A stretch of DNA of 64,000 nucleotides from NCBI GenBank assembly GCA_003612625.1, contig RAZJ01000004.1:62001-126000 (forward strand). The letters run 5' to 3'. The notes beneath the pieces are model-generated. The model made no database searches and had not been told where the DNA came from. It worked only from the letters and a program-made list of their open reading frames with translations. The translations under genes and the position numbers were made by a program. Numbering within the stretch: the first letter of the stretch is position 1; each line of letters starts with the position of its first letter. This stretch comes from a bacterium 1XD42-1 (GTDB lineage Bacteria > Bacillota > Clostridia > Oscillospirales > Ruminococcaceae). Of the stretch, positions 35,277-43,847 are shown one piece after another.

Positions 35277-37172
35277 ATGGAACAAAAACAATTTCAAGCG
35301 GAATCAAAACGTTTGCTGGATTTGATGATTAATTCAATTTATACCCATAAAGAGATTTTCCTGCGGGAACTGATTTCAAATGCCAGTGACGCTATTGATA
35401 AATTATATTATCACTCTTTAACAGACAATGTAACCGGCTTGTCCCGGGAGGATTTTGCCATTGATGTATCTGTTGACAAAGAACACCGTACTTTGTCTAT
35501 TCAGGATAACGGCTGTGGTATGACTGCTGAAGATCTGGAAAGCAACCTGGGCACCATTGCAAAAAGCGGTTCTTTGGCATTTAAGCAGGAAAATGGAGAA
35601 CAAAAAGAAGATATTGATATTATCGGGCAGTTTGGAGTCGGATTTTACTCCGCCTTTATGGTGGCAAAGCATGTTACTGTCCTTTCAAAACCTTTTGGTT
35701 CCAATCAGGCGTGGCGCTGGGAAAGCAGCGGCGCGGAAGGATATACCATTGAACAGTGTGAAAAAGACAGTCACGGTACAGAAATTATACTGGAATTGAA
35801 AGAAGATACCGAAGGCGAAAAATATGATGAATTTTTAGACCAGTACCATATTCAGGAATTGGTGAAAAAATACTCGGATTATATCCGCTATCCCGTCCGG
35901 ATGGACATGGAGCGTTCCCGCCGGAAAGAAGAATCTCCTGACGACAAGCCGGAATATGAAAGTTATACCGAAAATGTAACGTTAAACAGCATGGTTCCCA
36001 TTTGGAAAAAGAATAAATCCGAATTAAAAGACGAAGATTATAACGAATTTTATAAAAATAAATTTATGGATTATGATGATCCGGCCCGCGTTATCCACAG
36101 CAGTACAGAAGGTTCCGCCACTTATAATGCCCTGTTGTTTATCCCTTCCCGGGCGCCTTATAATTATTACAGCCGCGATTATGAAAAAGGCTTGCAGCTT
36201 TATGCTTCCGGCGTGCTGATTATGGACAAGTGCCCTGATTTGTTGCCCGACTGCTTCAGCTTTGTAAAAGGGCTGGTGGATTCCCAGGATCTGAGCTTGA
36301 ATATTTCCAGGGAAATGCTCCAGCATGACCGCCAGTTAAAACTGATTGCCGGCCGTCTGGAAAAGAAAATCCATTCCGAACTCCTTTCCATGCTGAAAAA
36401 TGAACGGGAAAAATATGAAGCATTTTGGAAAAACTTTGGCCTCCAGTTAAAATATGGTGTATATGACGGGTTCGGCGCCAAAAAAGATCTGTTAGCGGAT
36501 TTGCTGCTGTTCCATTCCTCCAGTGAAAACAAACTGGTTACATTAGAAGAATATATTGGCCGGATGAAGGAATCCCAGAAATATATTTACTATGCCTGCG
36601 GTGAAACAATTGAACGGATCAACCTGTTGCCGCAAACCGAACGCCTGCGGGATCAGGGCTTTGAAATCCTCTATCTGACAGATGATGTAGACGAATTTGC
36701 TGTGAAAATGATGCACACCCATCAGGAAAAAGAATTCCGGTCTGTTTCAGATAAAGACTTGGGCCTGGAAACAGAGGAAGAAAAAGAAGAAATTAAAAAA
36801 CAAGGCGAGGAAAATAAAGATATGCTGAATTTCCTCAAGGATGCCTTGGATGGCAAGGTGAAAGAAGTCCGTCTGACCGGCCGCCTGAAAAACCATCCTG
36901 TCTGCCTTTCCAGTGACGGCCCTCTTTCTCTGGAAATGGAAAAGGTTTTAAATGCTGCCCCCACCGGGCAGAAGGTTTCTGCTGATCGGGTATTGGAATT
37001 AAACAGTTCCCATGCGGTTTTTGAAACCATGCGGAAGCTTTACGACAGTGACAAGGACAAGCTGAAAGAATATGCTTCCTTGCTGTATTCCCAGGCCCTC
37101 TTGATTGAAGGGATGCCTGTGGAGGATCCGGTTGCATTTTCCAACGCTGTCTGCAATTTAATGATACAGTAA
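35277..37172 (+). CDS. htpG: Hsp90 chaperone HtpG
   Basis: 631 residues. The N-terminal ATPase has [20 protein letters not shown] and [14 protein letters not shown]. The middle domain has [11 protein letters not shown]. The C-terminal dimerisation domain includes a charged linker-like stretch (about 500-520). Preceded by a perfect CIRCE, so under HrcA control here; in B. subtilis htpG is outside the HrcA regulon. Confidence 0.97.
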   Translation: MEQKQFQAESKRLLDLMINSIYTHKEIFLRELISNASDAIDKLYYHSLTDNVTGLSREDFAIDVSVDKEHRTLSIQDNGCGMTAEDLESNLGTIAKSGSLAFKQENGEQKEDIDIIGQFGVGFYSAFMVAKHVTVLSKPFGSNQAWRWESSGAEGYTIEQCEKDSHGTEIILELKEDTEGEKYDEFLDQYHIQELVKKYSDYIRYPVRMDMERSRRKEESPDDKPEYESYTENVTLNSMVPIWKKNKSELKDEDYNEFYKNKFMDYDDPARVIHSSTEGSATYNALLFIPSRAPYNYYSRDYEKGLQLYASGVLIMDKCPDLLPDCFSFVKGLVDSQDLSLNISREMLQHDRQLKLIAGRLEKKIHSELLSMLKNEREKYEAFWKNFGLQLKYGVYDGFGAKKDLLADLLLFHSSSENKLVTLEEYIGRMKESQKYIYYACGETIERINLLPQTERLRDQGFEILYLTDDVDEFAVKMMHTHQEKEFRSVSDKDLGLETEEEKEEIKKQGEENKDMLNFLKDALDGKVKEVRLTGRLKNHPVCLSSDGPLSLEMEKVLNAAPTGQKVSADRVLELNSSHAVFETMRKLYDSDKDKLKEYASLLYSQALLIEGMPVEDPVAFSNAVCNLMIQ

Positions 37173-37188
37173 CAAAACATTCAGCAAT

Positions 37189-37222
37189 AAAAGCCCGGTT
37201 CTATTTAGAACCGGGCTTTTTT
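37189..37222 (+). terminator. Intrinsic terminator after htpG
   Basis: AAAAGCCCGGTTC pairs with GAACCGGGCTTTT, followed by further T. Very stable; the A-rich left flank could also serve the minus-strand gene that ends at 37264. Confidence 0.92.
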
Positions 37223-37263
37223 GCTATGTATGCTTTTTTTCGACAGATGATTCTTGAAATATT

Positions 37264-37605
37264 TTATACCATAGTAGTAGCAATTGCCAGATCAGCCTGG
37301 GTGGTGTCAACCCTGGTGTACTGGATACCGACTTCTTTGTCACATTCCACTACCATTGCATAAGGAGTAGCTTTTGGAATCGGATCCCCGTTTTCATTCA
37401 GAAGCTTGTCCAGCCGGATATGCTTGGTACGTTCGCCGGGAACTTTTACCCGGTAGCCCCCCAAAGGTGCCCGGTCTTCAAAATATAAAGTAAGTTTTAC
37501 AGTGACTTCATCCACATTTGTGTTTAAAACGCACACAGCTTCATGGCTTACATAAGCACCGTTAGCAGAATCGGGCCAGTAACAATCGGGAATCATTTTT
37601 TTCAT
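37264..37605 (-). CDS. Sensory rhodopsin transducer (ASRT) family protein
   Basis: 113 residues from the ATG at 37605 (AAAGGAG 8 nt upstream). The beta-rich sequence, with the segments CYWPDSANGAYVSHEAVCVLN, TLYFEDRAPLGGYRV and QYTRVDTTQADLA, matches the family named after the Anabaena sensory rhodopsin transducer (short pieces quoted). No rhodopsin is present. Comparative work by Aravind and colleagues proposed that this superfamily binds small molecules, probably sugars. Its position divergent from a sugar operon, sharing the same control region, supports a carbohydrate-related role here. Confidence 0.8.
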   Translation of the reverse strand: MKKMIPDCYWPDSANGAYVSHEAVCVLNTNVDEVTVKLTLYFEDRAPLGGYRVKVPGERTKHIRLDKLLNENGDPIPKATPYAMVVECDKEVGIQYTRVDTTQADLAIATTMV

Positions 37606-37715
37606 AAGTAAGTTCTCCTTTCTTTGAAAGCACAAAGATTTTTCGGAATTTTTTTGGAAGCTGTGCACTGCGTAACGATTGGGAAGCAGGCACTTCCTCC
37701 ATAAAGGATACTTAA

Positions 37716-37745
37716 ATTCTAATACAAAAAGGCCGTACAAGTCAA
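37716..37745 (-). promoter_or_regulatory. Promoter for the ASRT-family gene
   Basis: On the minus strand: TTGACT (37745-37740), 18-bp spacer, TAGAAT (37721-37716). Confidence 0.6.
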
Positions 37746-37908
37746 GTTATTTCCAAAAGGAAAAAATATAATTTTTACCTTTTTTAATACAAATCTCAGA
37801 AAATACCATCTTAAAATGAAGATTTTGATGTAACGTAAAAAAAATAAGATAAAATTTGTGACAAATAGCAAAATAGCTGGAACTTGTAAAAATAAACATA
37901 AAAAACTC

Positions 37909-37937
37909 TTTACAAGGCAAATAAACAGTGATATACT
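37909..37937 (+). promoter_or_regulatory. Promoter of the sugar utilisation operon
   Basis: TTTACA (37909-37914), 17-bp spacer, TATACT (37932-37937). The predicted transcription start (about 37944) is 10 bp before operator 1. Confidence 0.75.
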
Positions 37938-37953
37938 ATCAAATGAAAAGCTA

Positions 37954-37967
37954 GGAAAACGTTTTCC
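37954..37967. promoter_or_regulatory. Operator 1, LacI-type palindrome
   Basis: GGAAAACGTTTTCC, a perfect 14-bp palindrome with the central CG typical of LacI-family operators. It begins 17 bp after the -10 box, so a bound repressor would block initiation. Confidence 0.9.
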
Positions 37968-38016
37968 AGTTTTAGGCGTGTGCCTGTACATAAAGAAGAC
38001 CATTTATTGGAAATCA

Positions 38017-38030
38017 GGAAAACGTTTTCC
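38017..38030. promoter_or_regulatory. Operator 2, LacI-type palindrome
   Basis: Second identical copy of GGAAAACGTTTTCC, exactly 63 bp from operator 1. Flanks CA and AA. Confidence 0.9.
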
Positions 38031-38079
38031 AAATACAGGATGATCGGTATACCGAAAAAAGGATTCCTTGTGGAAAATA

Positions 38080-38093
38080 GGAAAACGTTTTCC
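38080..38093. promoter_or_regulatory. Operator 3, LacI-type palindrome
   Basis: Third identical copy of GGAAAACGTTTTCC, exactly 63 bp from operator 2 and 38 bp before the first gene of the operon. Confidence 0.9.
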
Positions 38094-38131
38094 AAAAAAA
38101 CGAAAATTTAACAAGTACAGGAGGGAGAGAT

Positions 38132-38803
38132 ATGCTGGAAAAATTACAGCAAGCCAATCCGGACTTAGAAATCCTGAGCGTCATAGCGCCTGAGTTTTCA
38201 AGTTATGGGACAATCCATCCGACTGTGGAGCTGCCGGAAATGCGCCGGTTCCTTTACGGGGTAGAACAGACAGAATTTGAACATTATGTGCCTTGTGAAG
38301 ACCGTTTAATGGAACTGCCGGAGGCAGATCAATTTAAAGATGATATTTTTGGCCAGGTTCCTTGTCAGGTGGGCTGGTATTATGGCAACTGTAATAAGCT
38401 GAATGCAGTAGAGTATCACAAGTGCAGTGAGGTCCTTTATTTGTATGAGGACGGTGTGTTAATCCTGGGTCATTTGTGGGATATTAAAGAAGATCGGCTC
38501 AATACCGATACCATGAAGGTTTTTTATGTTCCTGCAAATACTTGTGTAGAGCTTTATGGGACAACACTCCATTATGCTCCCTGTAAGGCAGGAAAAGCGC
38601 CAATTATGCAGATTGTAGTCCAGTCCAAAGGAACCAATACGCCTTTATTAAAGCCTGCGGAAGGAAAAGAAGCTGAAAACCGTTACCTTTTGCAGCGGAA
38701 TAAATGGGTATTAGGCCATCCCGAAGCCGCTGAATTATTAGGGCCGGATGCTTTTATTGGGCTGGAAGGAAAAAATATTACAATTGTGCCCGTAGAGGAA
38801 TAA
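38132..38803 (+). CDS. DUF4867-like protein, first gene of sugar operon
   Basis: 223 residues, ATG after ACAGGAGGGAGAG. A soluble protein with a probable cupin-like beta-barrel in the middle: EYHKCSEVLYLYEDGVLILG supplies possible metal ligands and is followed by a late His in TLHYAPC. I assign DUF4867 from recall of such proteins in sugar operons, without a search. As the first gene of the operon it may be an auxiliary sugar isomerase, mutarotase or ligand-binding protein. Confidence 0.65.
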   Translation: MLEKLQQANPDLEILSVIAPEFSSYGTIHPTVELPEMRRFLYGVEQTEFEHYVPCEDRLMELPEADQFKDDIFGQVPCQVGWYYGNCNKLNAVEYHKCSEVLYLYEDGVLILGHLWDIKEDRLNTDTMKVFYVPANTCVELYGTTLHYAPCKAGKAPIMQIVVQSKGTNTPLLKPAEGKEAENRYLLQRNKWVLGHPEAAELLGPDAFIGLEGKNITIVPVEE

Positions 38804-38882
38804 CCCCCTCGGATAGATCAAAATTTTTTTAGCTGCATCACAGGGATAACTGAATATGCAGCAGAAAGGATGAGTCATAAAT

Positions 38883-40109
38883 ATGAGCAGCATCGAACGG
38901 AATTACGAAATTGCAAAAGAATTGTATGGTGAAATTGGTGTGGATACCGATGCCGTGTTGAAAAAACTGGCTGAAGTGCCTATTTCAGTCCATTGCTGGC
39001 AGATTGACGATTTGCAGGGCTGGGAATTCCCAAGCGCGGAAATGACTGGCGGTATTGCTGCAACCGGTGATGCACCTGGTAAAGCTACAACCCGTGAAGA
39101 ATTTATGACGAACCTGACAAAAGCTTTGGATCTCATTCCTGGCCATACAAAACTGGCACTCCATTCTGTCTACATGAACAAACATGGTAAAAATATTGGC
39201 CGTAACGAAATCGGTCCGGAAGAATTTGTAGAATGGGTAGATTATGCAAAAAGCCGGAAAATCGGCCTGGATTTCAACCCCACCTATTTCTCCCATCCGG
39301 AATATGACGGCAATTCAACCTTAACCAATCCAGACGAAGGCATCCGCCGTTTTTGGATTGAACATGGGATTGCCTGCCGGAAAATCGGCGATTATTTTGG
39401 CCGGGAATTAGGTGAAAAATGTATCACTAACCATTGGATCGGCGACGGCAGCAAGGACATTTGTGTTGATAAATTAACCCCGCGTTTGATTCTTAAAGAT
39501 TCCCTGGATAAGATTTTTGCAGAACCCCTGGAAAACAATATTGACTCCTGCGAATCAAAAGTCTTTGGCTTGGGCAGTGAATCTTATGTTCCTGGTTCCA
39601 ATGAATTCTATACAGAATATGCCGCCCATACCGGAAAATGTATCGTTTGTATGGATGCGGGCCATTTCCATCCAACAGAAACCATTGGACCTAAATTCTC
39701 CAGCTACCTGGCTTTTGGGGATGAAATCCAGCTCCATGTTTCCCGTCCGGTACGTTGGGATTCTGACCATGTTGTCATTCTGGACGATCCTACAAAGGAA
39801 ATCATGGAAGAAATTGCCACATATGACGCTTATGACAAAGTGCATATTGGGACAGACTATTTTGATGCATCCATTAACCGGATTGCTGCAACTGCAATCG
39901 GCGCCCGCAGCGCCCGCCGCGCTTTATTGCTGGCCATGCTCCGCCCAATCGCTGATTTGAAGAAACTGGAAAAAGAAGGCAACACCACCAAACGTTTGGC
40001 ATTGCTGGAAGAAGTGAAAATGCTGCCGGCAGGCTTGGTATGGGATTACTTCTGCGAAACCCAGGGCGTTGCAGGAAAAGAATGGATTAAAGATTTGAAA
40101 ACCCGTTAA
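38883..40109 (+). CDS. rhaA: L-rhamnose isomerase family aldose isomerase (predicted L-lyxose isomerase)
   Basis: 408 residues of the E. coli RhaA type. Metal-site motifs: CVDKLTPR-adjacent region, CMDAGHFHPTETIG and VSRPVRWDSDHVV, with His and Asp ligands all present; ISVHCWQIDD at the N-terminus. RhaA isomerises L-rhamnose to L-rhamnulose and also L-lyxose to L-xylulose. The downstream kinase and 3-epimerase belong to the second route and no rhamnulose-1-phosphate aldolase is present, so L-lyxose is the predicted substrate here. GAAAGGATGAG lies upstream of the ATG. Confidence 0.88.
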   Translation: MSSIERNYEIAKELYGEIGVDTDAVLKKLAEVPISVHCWQIDDLQGWEFPSAEMTGGIAATGDAPGKATTREEFMTNLTKALDLIPGHTKLALHSVYMNKHGKNIGRNEIGPEEFVEWVDYAKSRKIGLDFNPTYFSHPEYDGNSTLTNPDEGIRRFWIEHGIACRKIGDYFGRELGEKCITNHWIGDGSKDICVDKLTPRLILKDSLDKIFAEPLENNIDSCESKVFGLGSESYVPGSNEFYTEYAAHTGKCIVCMDAGHFHPTETIGPKFSSYLAFGDEIQLHVSRPVRWDSDHVVILDDPTKEIMEEIATYDAYDKVHIGTDYFDASINRIAATAIGARSARRALLLAMLRPIADLKKLEKEGNTTKRLALLEEVKMLPAGLVWDYFCETQGVAGKEWIKDLKTR

Positions 40110-40183
40110 TTGTATTTTCCCTTTATAAATAAGCGGTTTCCTGTATGGGAACGGTAAGAATACCAAAATAAAAGGAGGATATT

Positions 40184-41164
40184 ATGGAACACAATATTAT
40201 TATTCCAAATACAGATCTGAAACTTTCCCCTCTGGGCTTGGGCACAGTAGACGCAGGGGTTCACTGGGGAAAGGATGCGGCAGATCAGGATCTGATGTTT
40301 GGTACTTTTATGGATCAGGGCGGCAATGTCATTGACTGTGCCCATGTATATGCAGACTGGGTAGTCGTAGACGGCCGGCAGGAAGTTGCCCGGGCGGAAC
40401 GTGTTACAGGCGACTGGATGCAGCGGAACAATACCCGCAATAAAGTGGTACTGATTACCAAAGGCGGCCATCCGGTATATACCCATCCCAGCATGGATCT
40501 GCATATCAACCGTGTCACCAAAGCAGATATGCAGGGAGATTTGGAAGGCTCTTTGCGGGCACTGCGCACGGATCATATTGATATTTATTTCTATCACCGT
40601 GACGATCCCCGCATCCCGGTAGAAGAAATGGTGGAAACCATGCAGAGCTTTGTCCGGGAAGGCAAAATCCGTTATTTTGCAGTTTCCAACTGGTCAGCAG
40701 ACCGCCAGAAAGCGGCAGATGCTTACTGCAAAAAAATGGGTTACCGGGGTATCGTAGCAGATCAGGCCCTCTTGAACCTGGGCTCCAAATATATGAACCC
40801 GCTGGATGATGATACACTGGTTTATGTCAAAGGCGATCTCTATGATTACCATAAAGAAAACCTCAATAACTTAATGATGCCTTATATGGGCAACTGCTCC
40901 GGTTTCTTCCACATCTACGCTTCAAAAGGCGAAGAAGCTGTCAAAGGCCATCCTTATGCAACAGAAAAGAATCTGCAAATGGCACGCCGCCTGAAAGAGC
41001 TGACTGAAAAATATAACTGTGCTGTAACAAATATTGTCTTGGGATATTTCACACTGGAGAAATTCCCCTGCGTACCGTTATATGGCCCGATGGGTGCACA
41101 ATCCATCATAGAAGCTGCTAATACCTTCAACATTAAGTTTGATCCGGAGGACTATGCTTTTTAA
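40184..41164 (+). CDS. Aldo/keto reductase
   Basis: 326 residues. The catalytic tetrad is complete: Asp51 and Tyr56 (DCAHVY), Lys93 (TKGG) and His138 (YFYHRDDP). AAAGGAGG precedes the ATG. NAD(P)H-dependent carbonyl/alcohol interconversion. Within this operon it may connect a polyol (for example L-arabitol or xylitol) or a sugar lactone to the L-lyxose/L-xylulose pool. The region around residues 215-250 is longer than in compact AKRs. Confidence 0.9.
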   Translation: MEHNIIIPNTDLKLSPLGLGTVDAGVHWGKDAADQDLMFGTFMDQGGNVIDCAHVYADWVVVDGRQEVARAERVTGDWMQRNNTRNKVVLITKGGHPVYTHPSMDLHINRVTKADMQGDLEGSLRALRTDHIDIYFYHRDDPRIPVEEMVETMQSFVREGKIRYFAVSNWSADRQKAADAYCKKMGYRGIVADQALLNLGSKYMNPLDDDTLVYVKGDLYDYHKENLNNLMMPYMGNCSGFFHIYASKGEEAVKGHPYATEKNLQMARRLKELTEKYNCAVTNIVLGYFTLEKFPCVPLYGPMGAQSIIEAANTFNIKFDPEDYAF

Positions 41165-41221
41165 AAAAAAGCACGGCTTTCCTGAAAAAACAAGTTTCTG
41201 AATTCCGTTAGCGGAAAGAAA

Positions 41222-41262
41222 CCTGCACCGGAAACCCTATTGCGGCAGGCTTCCGGTGCAGG
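41222..41262 (+). other. 12-bp inverted repeat upstream of ABC importer genes
   Basis: CCTGCACCGGAA (41222-41233) and TTCCGGTGCAGG (41251-41262) form a perfect 12-bp stem with a 17-nt loop. No T tract follows. It could protect or define mRNA ends between enzyme and transporter genes. Confidence 0.7.
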
Positions 41263-41296
41263 AATAGAAAAATCAGAAAGAAGGGGGAATTCGCTT

Positions 41297-42835
41297 ATGG
41301 ATGCAAAGGCAAAGATTGATTTTTCTGATATCATTTTGAAATTGGAAAACATCAATAAAAGTTTTCCCGGCGTCAAAGCACTGCAAAATATGCAGATAGA
41401 GCTGGCCCGTGGGGAAATGCACGCAGTCTGTGGTGAAAATGGAGCCGGAAAATCAACAATGATGAAAGTTATTACCGGTGTTCACAAGGCAGACAGCGGC
41501 AATATCTACCTCAATGGGGAAAAGGTAACCATTCGGGAACCAAATGACGCTTATGGAAAAGGGATCGCAATTATTTTCCAGGAAACCAGCTTATTTAAAG
41601 ATTTGACGGTTTTGGAAAATATGTTTATGGGTCATGAACCGATTGTAAAATTAGGCGGTTTTATCCATAACATTGACTATGCGGCAATGCGGAAAAAAGC
41701 GGATGAAATTTTTGACTTCCTGGGGATTACCGGGCAAATTGATTATGACGCAAAAATTGATAATTTGGGCGTTGCTTCCAAGCAAATGGTGGAAATTGCC
41801 AAAGCACTGACTTATGATGCCAAAGTGTTGATCTTTGACGAACCAACTGCGGCGCTGACCAATAAGGAAGTCCGGGCGTTATTCCGCACCATTGCCCGCC
41901 TGAAAGATCAAGGCATGAGCATGCTGTACATCAGCCACCGTATGGAAGAAATTTTTGAAATTGCAGATCGTGTTACCATTATCCGTGACGGATCTTATGT
42001 CAATACGGCGAAAATTGAAGAAGTAACGGAACAACAGTTGATTGCCTGGATGGTTGGCCGTGAAATGAACGAAATGTATCCCAAGGCCCAGGTTGAAATC
42101 GGCAGCATGATCTTAAAAGTAGAAGATTTGTGCCGTTCCGGGGAAAAAGACGGATTCCCACTGGATCATGTATCCTTTGAAGTCCGCCGGGGTGAAATTT
42201 TCGGCATAGCCGGTCTGGCTGGCGCAGGCCGTACCGAAATGGCAGAATGCTTGTGTGGCTTGCGGAAATATGATTCCGGTCATATTACATTGGAAGGCAA
42301 AGATTTAGCCCCCAAAAATTACCGGGAAGCAATCAATGATGGATTTATCTACGTTTCAGAAGACCGTAAAAAATATGGCCTGGTTGTAGCAATGTCCATT
42401 GAAGAAAACTTGACAATGTCAATCCTTTATCGTTTGACAAAGAACAAGCTCATTGATTTTGACGCGGAAGACAGATTGTCAGATGAATATATGAAGGATC
42501 TGCGGGTCAAAGCCCCCAGCCGGGAATTTATCGTAGAAAACCTTTCCGGCGGCAACCAGCAAAAAGTCCTTGTTGCAAAGGCACTGTGTGCCAAACCTAA
42601 AATCCTGATTTTGGATGAACCTACCCGCGGCGTTGACGTAGGCGCAAAATCAGAAATCCATCGTATTGTCAGCTCTTTAGCGCAGACCGGTTTGACCATT
42701 ATTATGATCTCATCCGATATGCCGGAGCTGTTAGGGATGTGTGACCGGCTGATGGTCCTGAAAGCCGGTAAGAAAACCGGGGTGCTGGAGCGGGACGAAT
42801 TCTCTCAAGAAAAAGTCCTGAAACTGGCCCTGTGA
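41297..42835 (+). CDS. Sugar ABC importer ATPase, CUT2 family
   Basis: 512 residues with two ABC domains, as in RbsA/MglA/XylG. Domain 1: Walker A GENGAGKST, Walker B LIFDEPTAAL, and a degenerate signature GVASKQMVEIAKAL. Domain 2: modified Walker A GLAGAGRTE, intact signature LSGGNQQK, Walker B LILDEPTRGVD. Asymmetric sites are normal for this family. ATG 41297 was chosen (AAGGGGG 10 nt upstream) rather than the in-frame ATG at 41240, which lies in the inverted repeat. Confidence 0.94.
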   Translation: MDAKAKIDFSDIILKLENINKSFPGVKALQNMQIELARGEMHAVCGENGAGKSTMMKVITGVHKADSGNIYLNGEKVTIREPNDAYGKGIAIIFQETSLFKDLTVLENMFMGHEPIVKLGGFIHNIDYAAMRKKADEIFDFLGITGQIDYDAKIDNLGVASKQMVEIAKALTYDAKVLIFDEPTAALTNKEVRALFRTIARLKDQGMSMLYISHRMEEIFEIADRVTIIRDGSYVNTAKIEEVTEQQLIAWMVGREMNEMYPKAQVEIGSMILKVEDLCRSGEKDGFPLDHVSFEVRRGEIFGIAGLAGAGRTEMAECLCGLRKYDSGHITLEGKDLAPKNYREAINDGFIYVSEDRKKYGLVVAMSIEENLTMSILYRLTKNKLIDFDAEDRLSDEYMKDLRVKAPSREFIVENLSGGNQQKVLVAKALCAKPKILILDEPTRGVDVGAKSEIHRIVSSLAQTGLTIIMISSDMPELLGMCDRLMVLKAGKKTGVLERDEFSQEKVLKLAL

Positions 42836-42860
42836 GTAAGAAAGAGGGGAATGGGCAATT

Positions 42861-43847
42861 ATGAAAAAGAAATCTCCCATTGCTGCGTTCTTTTCTTCAA
42901 GAGAAGGCGCCCTGGCAATTTTTGTTATCCTCTGCTTTGTGATCCTCTGTGTCACAACAAATCTGATAGGAAGCTTGTTTGTTTACCTGCGTGATTTATC
43001 TTATCTGCTGGTAGGCGGCCTGGCTTTGATGATGGTAATTCTGCTGGGCGAAATTGATATTTCTTCCGGTACAGTATTGGGGCTTATCGGGTTCTGCTCC
43101 TTCACACTGGTACAGAAGGGTGTACCGCTGGTGATATGTATTCTGGTAGGCATCCTGGTTGGTATGTTAAACTCTTTTGTAGTCGGGTTTATTACAGTCC
43201 GGTTCCGGGTTCCTTCCATGATTGTTTCCCTGGCTATGGTTAAACTGCATATCGGTTTGTTCTCCTTGCTGCCGAATGCAGGCTATGTTTCCAACATCCG
43301 TCCGGAAATTACCAACATAGGGACTTTGCGCATTGGCACAATCCCAGTTATGCTGCTGATTGCTTTTGCTTTGACTGTGTTCTTCTGCTGGCTGATGAAA
43401 TATACCCCTTATGGACGTAAGGTTTACGCCGTAGGCGGTTCCGCAGAATCCGCAGTTTTAGCAGGTATCAATTCAGACAAGATCAAACTCCAAACATATC
43501 TCATTTCCGGTGCTTTGTTAGGGATTACGGCTGCTATGTACTGGCTGCCGAAAACCCAGGTCCAGCCTTCCAGCTGTAATGGTATGGAAATGTACTTCCT
43601 GCCAATCGCCGTAGTTGGCGGCGTTAATATTATGGGTGGTTCCGGCCGTCCAATCGGTATTTTAGTTGCCAGCTTCTTAATCGCTCTGTTGCAGCGGGCC
43701 AGTTACCTGCTGGATCTCGGCACACAGTGGATGTACCTCAGCTATGGTATTATCGTCCTGATCGCTGTATACACAATGTTTGCTGAAATCCCCTTCCTGA
43801 AAAAGGGCAGGAACGCGATGAAAGGCGGTGAAAGCAGTGCGCAATAA
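42861..43847 (+). CDS. Sugar ABC importer permease 1, CUT2 family
   Basis: 328 residues, eight to ten hydrophobic helices; GEIDISSGTVLGLIGF is the permease signature (BPD_transp_2) and the late AVVGGVNIMGGSGRPIG matches the EAA-like loop of CUT2 permeases. Follows the ATPase by 25 bp and overlaps the second permease. Confidence 0.93.
   Translation: MKKKSPIAAFFSSREGALAIFVILCFVILCVTTNLIGSLFVYLRDLSYLLVGGLALMMVILLGEIDISSGTVLGLIGFCSFTLVQKGVPLVICILVGILVGMLNSFVVGFITVRFRVPSMIVSLAMVKLHIGLFSLLPNAGYVSNIRPEITNIGTLRIGTIPVMLLIAFALTVFFCWLMKYTPYGRKVYAVGGSAESAVLAGINSDKIKLQTYLISGALLGITAAMYWLPKTQVQPSSCNGMEMYFLPIAVVGGVNIMGGSGRPIGILVASFLIALLQRASYLLDLGTQWMYLSYGIIVLIAVYTMFAEIPFLKKGRNAMKGGESSAQ

Noticed and set aside
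37954-38093. Possible CRISPR or other repeat array (three identical units at constant spacing)
   Set aside because: Only three units, each a 14-bp perfect palindrome with central CG, located between a promoter and the first gene; spacing is larger than CRISPR spacing and no cas genes are present. LacI-type operators explain it better.
37858-38095. Short open frames on both strands across the operator region
   Set aside because: They are produced by the palindromic repeats, have no ribosome-binding site and lie over the promoter.
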